Shown piece by piece: positions 62,912 through 64,000 of a stretch of DNA of 64,000 nt. The position numbers and the translations under genes are program-made. The DNA lies in NCBI RefSeq assembly GCF_022605165.1, contig NC_063068.1, positions 4,030,001-4,094,000 of the forward strand, read 5' to 3'. The notes under the pieces were generated by a model. It searched no databases. It was not told where the DNA came from and was given only the letters and a program-made list of their open reading frames with translations. Every line of letters starts with the position of its first letter. The first letter of the stretch is position 1. This DNA comes from Purpureocillium takamizusanense. Lineage: Eukaryota > Ascomycota > Sordariomycetes > Hypocreales > Ophiocordycipitaceae.

Positions 62912-63936
62912 TTACTCGGGCTCGTAGCCCTTGGGAGGGTGAATGCCGTCGGGCACCTCGATCGTGTCCGCGTAGTAGGTCGGCGCCTTGCTGTTTGCCC
63001 AGGTCTTCTTGACGGACTCGAGAATGGGACGGCCGTGGAAGCTCTTGTCGAGCTTCAGGTTCGGGGCGGGGAAGCGGCTGTTGCCGCCCTTCTCGTTGAA
63101 GAAGCCGGCGTACGAGTAGTTGTAGTACATGCCCTGGAGCTCCTGCTCCGACGACCATTTGCGCAGCTTGTCGCCCGTCTTGGCGGCGACCACGTCGTAG
63201 ACGTTGGCGCCCACGTCCCAGCGGCCGAGCGTGGGCAGGTCCCAGTTGGCGGACACGGAGGCAATCTCCGAGTAGTGGTTGTAAAAGTTCTTGTCCTCGG
63301 TGCCGACGAGGTGCTTGGGGACGGCGTCACCCAGGAGGATACCCAGGATGTTGTTGCGCGTCGCGTAGCTCTCGTTCTCGTCCCAAGTGACGAGCACGAG
63401 CGTGTTTTGCATGAAGTTCCGGTCCTCGAGAAGGGGCTCCAGGAACTTGCGGCACCAGGCGCCGGCCGTGGTGACATCGGTGTCGTGGCCGTCCGAGGTC
63501 ATATTGGGGGTGATGAACATCCACTGGGGCAGCTTGTTCTCCTTGAGGTCCTTGTGGAACATGGAGCGCGACGTGTCGATCATGGACAGGTTCTTGATCT
63601 GCGACAGGCGCTGCTCCGAGTGCGCGACGCTGTCGTGCATCACGGCGGGGTTGTGCTTGCGCACATAGTCGTTGGCGCCATTCTTCTGGTTGCGGAATCC
63701 CATGCCCTCGAATCCCGAGTAGGGCATGTCCTCCTGGTAATGTGCCCAGGAGATGTCCTTGCTCTCGAGCAGGTCAATGACGGTCGACACGTTCAGGGGC
63801 GAGCGGTCAAAGTCATCATTCTGCATGCCAAAATAGTCACCGGCAATGGACGCCATGTAGTTGGGCTGGGACGGGTGCGTGACGGCAAAGTAGTTGGACA
63901 GCGTGATGCCCTTCTTGGTGAACCACGTGAAGTTGG
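62912..63936 (-). CDS. Phosphoesterase-family acid phosphatase (PhoA-like), 5'-partial
   Basis: The exon begins at a splice acceptor (GGTGTAG) at 63937, so the 5' part lies beyond the window end. ITLSNYFAVTHPSQPNYMASIAGDYFG carries the metal-binding Thr/His pattern of PF04185-type phosphatases, and WMFITPNMTSDGHDTDVTTAGAWCRKFLEPLL plus VTWDENES supply the Asp/His metal ligands. Fungal relatives include secreted acid phosphatases that scavenge phosphate and some phospholipase C-like enzymes. Several N-x-S/T sites suggest secretion. The stop TAA (62912-62914) overlaps a GTAAGT-like donor (GAG|TAAGTT or GA|GTAAGT), so a further downstream exon is possible. Confidence 0.88.
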
Positions 63937-64000
63937 CTACACCAGCAGTTGTCAGCGACATTGGATGGGGGGGTCCCCGGCGAGACACCGTATTTCAGCT

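Overview
This window is a GC-rich piece of nuclear genome from a filamentous ascomycete, most likely a hypocrealean Sordariomycete. That placement is inferred from protein character and gene style; no single feature proves it. The genes are eukaryotic housekeeping genes split by short introns (46 to 142 bp). Most introns have GTRNGY-type donors, CTAAC/CTGAC-like branch points and AG acceptors. Intergenic DNA is short and both strands are used. I found no operon, plasmid, phage, transposase, CRISPR array or rRNA.

Layout: 1-16 kb carries UTP12/DIP2 (5' end cut by the window), LSM2, the PSO2/SNM1 nuclease, a DUF7053-like small protein, a KIC1/Nak1/POD-6-type Ste20 kinase, TEL2 and UBA3. 16-27.5 kb carries RPC40, the nucleoporin NUP159, proteasome beta-2 (PUP1) and a Sel1-repeat DSF2/Nif1-like protein. 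27.5-31.2 kb is a gene-poor stretch rich in short palindromes and simple repeats. 31-40 kb carries ERV46, CstF-64/RNA15, a CorA/MNR2 magnesium transporter and an F-box protein. 41-42 kb holds a low-complexity reading frame that looks broken by one stop codon. 43-53 kb carries NOC4, ATP4, SRC1/HEH1, COQ6 and the 49-kDa complex I subunit. 53-64 kb is looser: a T1/BTB (KCTD-like) protein, a GNAT acetyltransferase, an unrecognised Cys/His-containing protein, a VIT/CCC1 iron transporter, about 3 kb without a gene, and a phosphoesterase-family acid phosphatase cut by the window end.

Most genes work in unrelated core processes: ribosome biogenesis (UTP12, NOC4, RPC40), mRNA decay, splicing and 3'-end formation (LSM2, CstF-64), nuclear envelope and transport (NUP159, SRC1), and genome maintenance (PSO2, TEL2). 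ATP4, COQ6 and nuo-49 form a loose respiratory group within 8 kb; COQ6 and nuo-49 converge. I see no biosynthetic cluster or new multi-gene system. The most notable signals are at the level of gene structure: a predicted 6-nt microexon in UBA3, an SRC1 intron placed so that not splicing it yields a one-membrane-span form, a 54-nt stop-free intron inside the CstF-64 RRM, a five-copy DAPLPPDF motif array in NUP159, and the apparently disrupted gene near 41.5 kb.

Exon boundaries were deduced by eye from splice consensus, reading-frame continuity and remembered family conservation. No alignment or transcript data were available.
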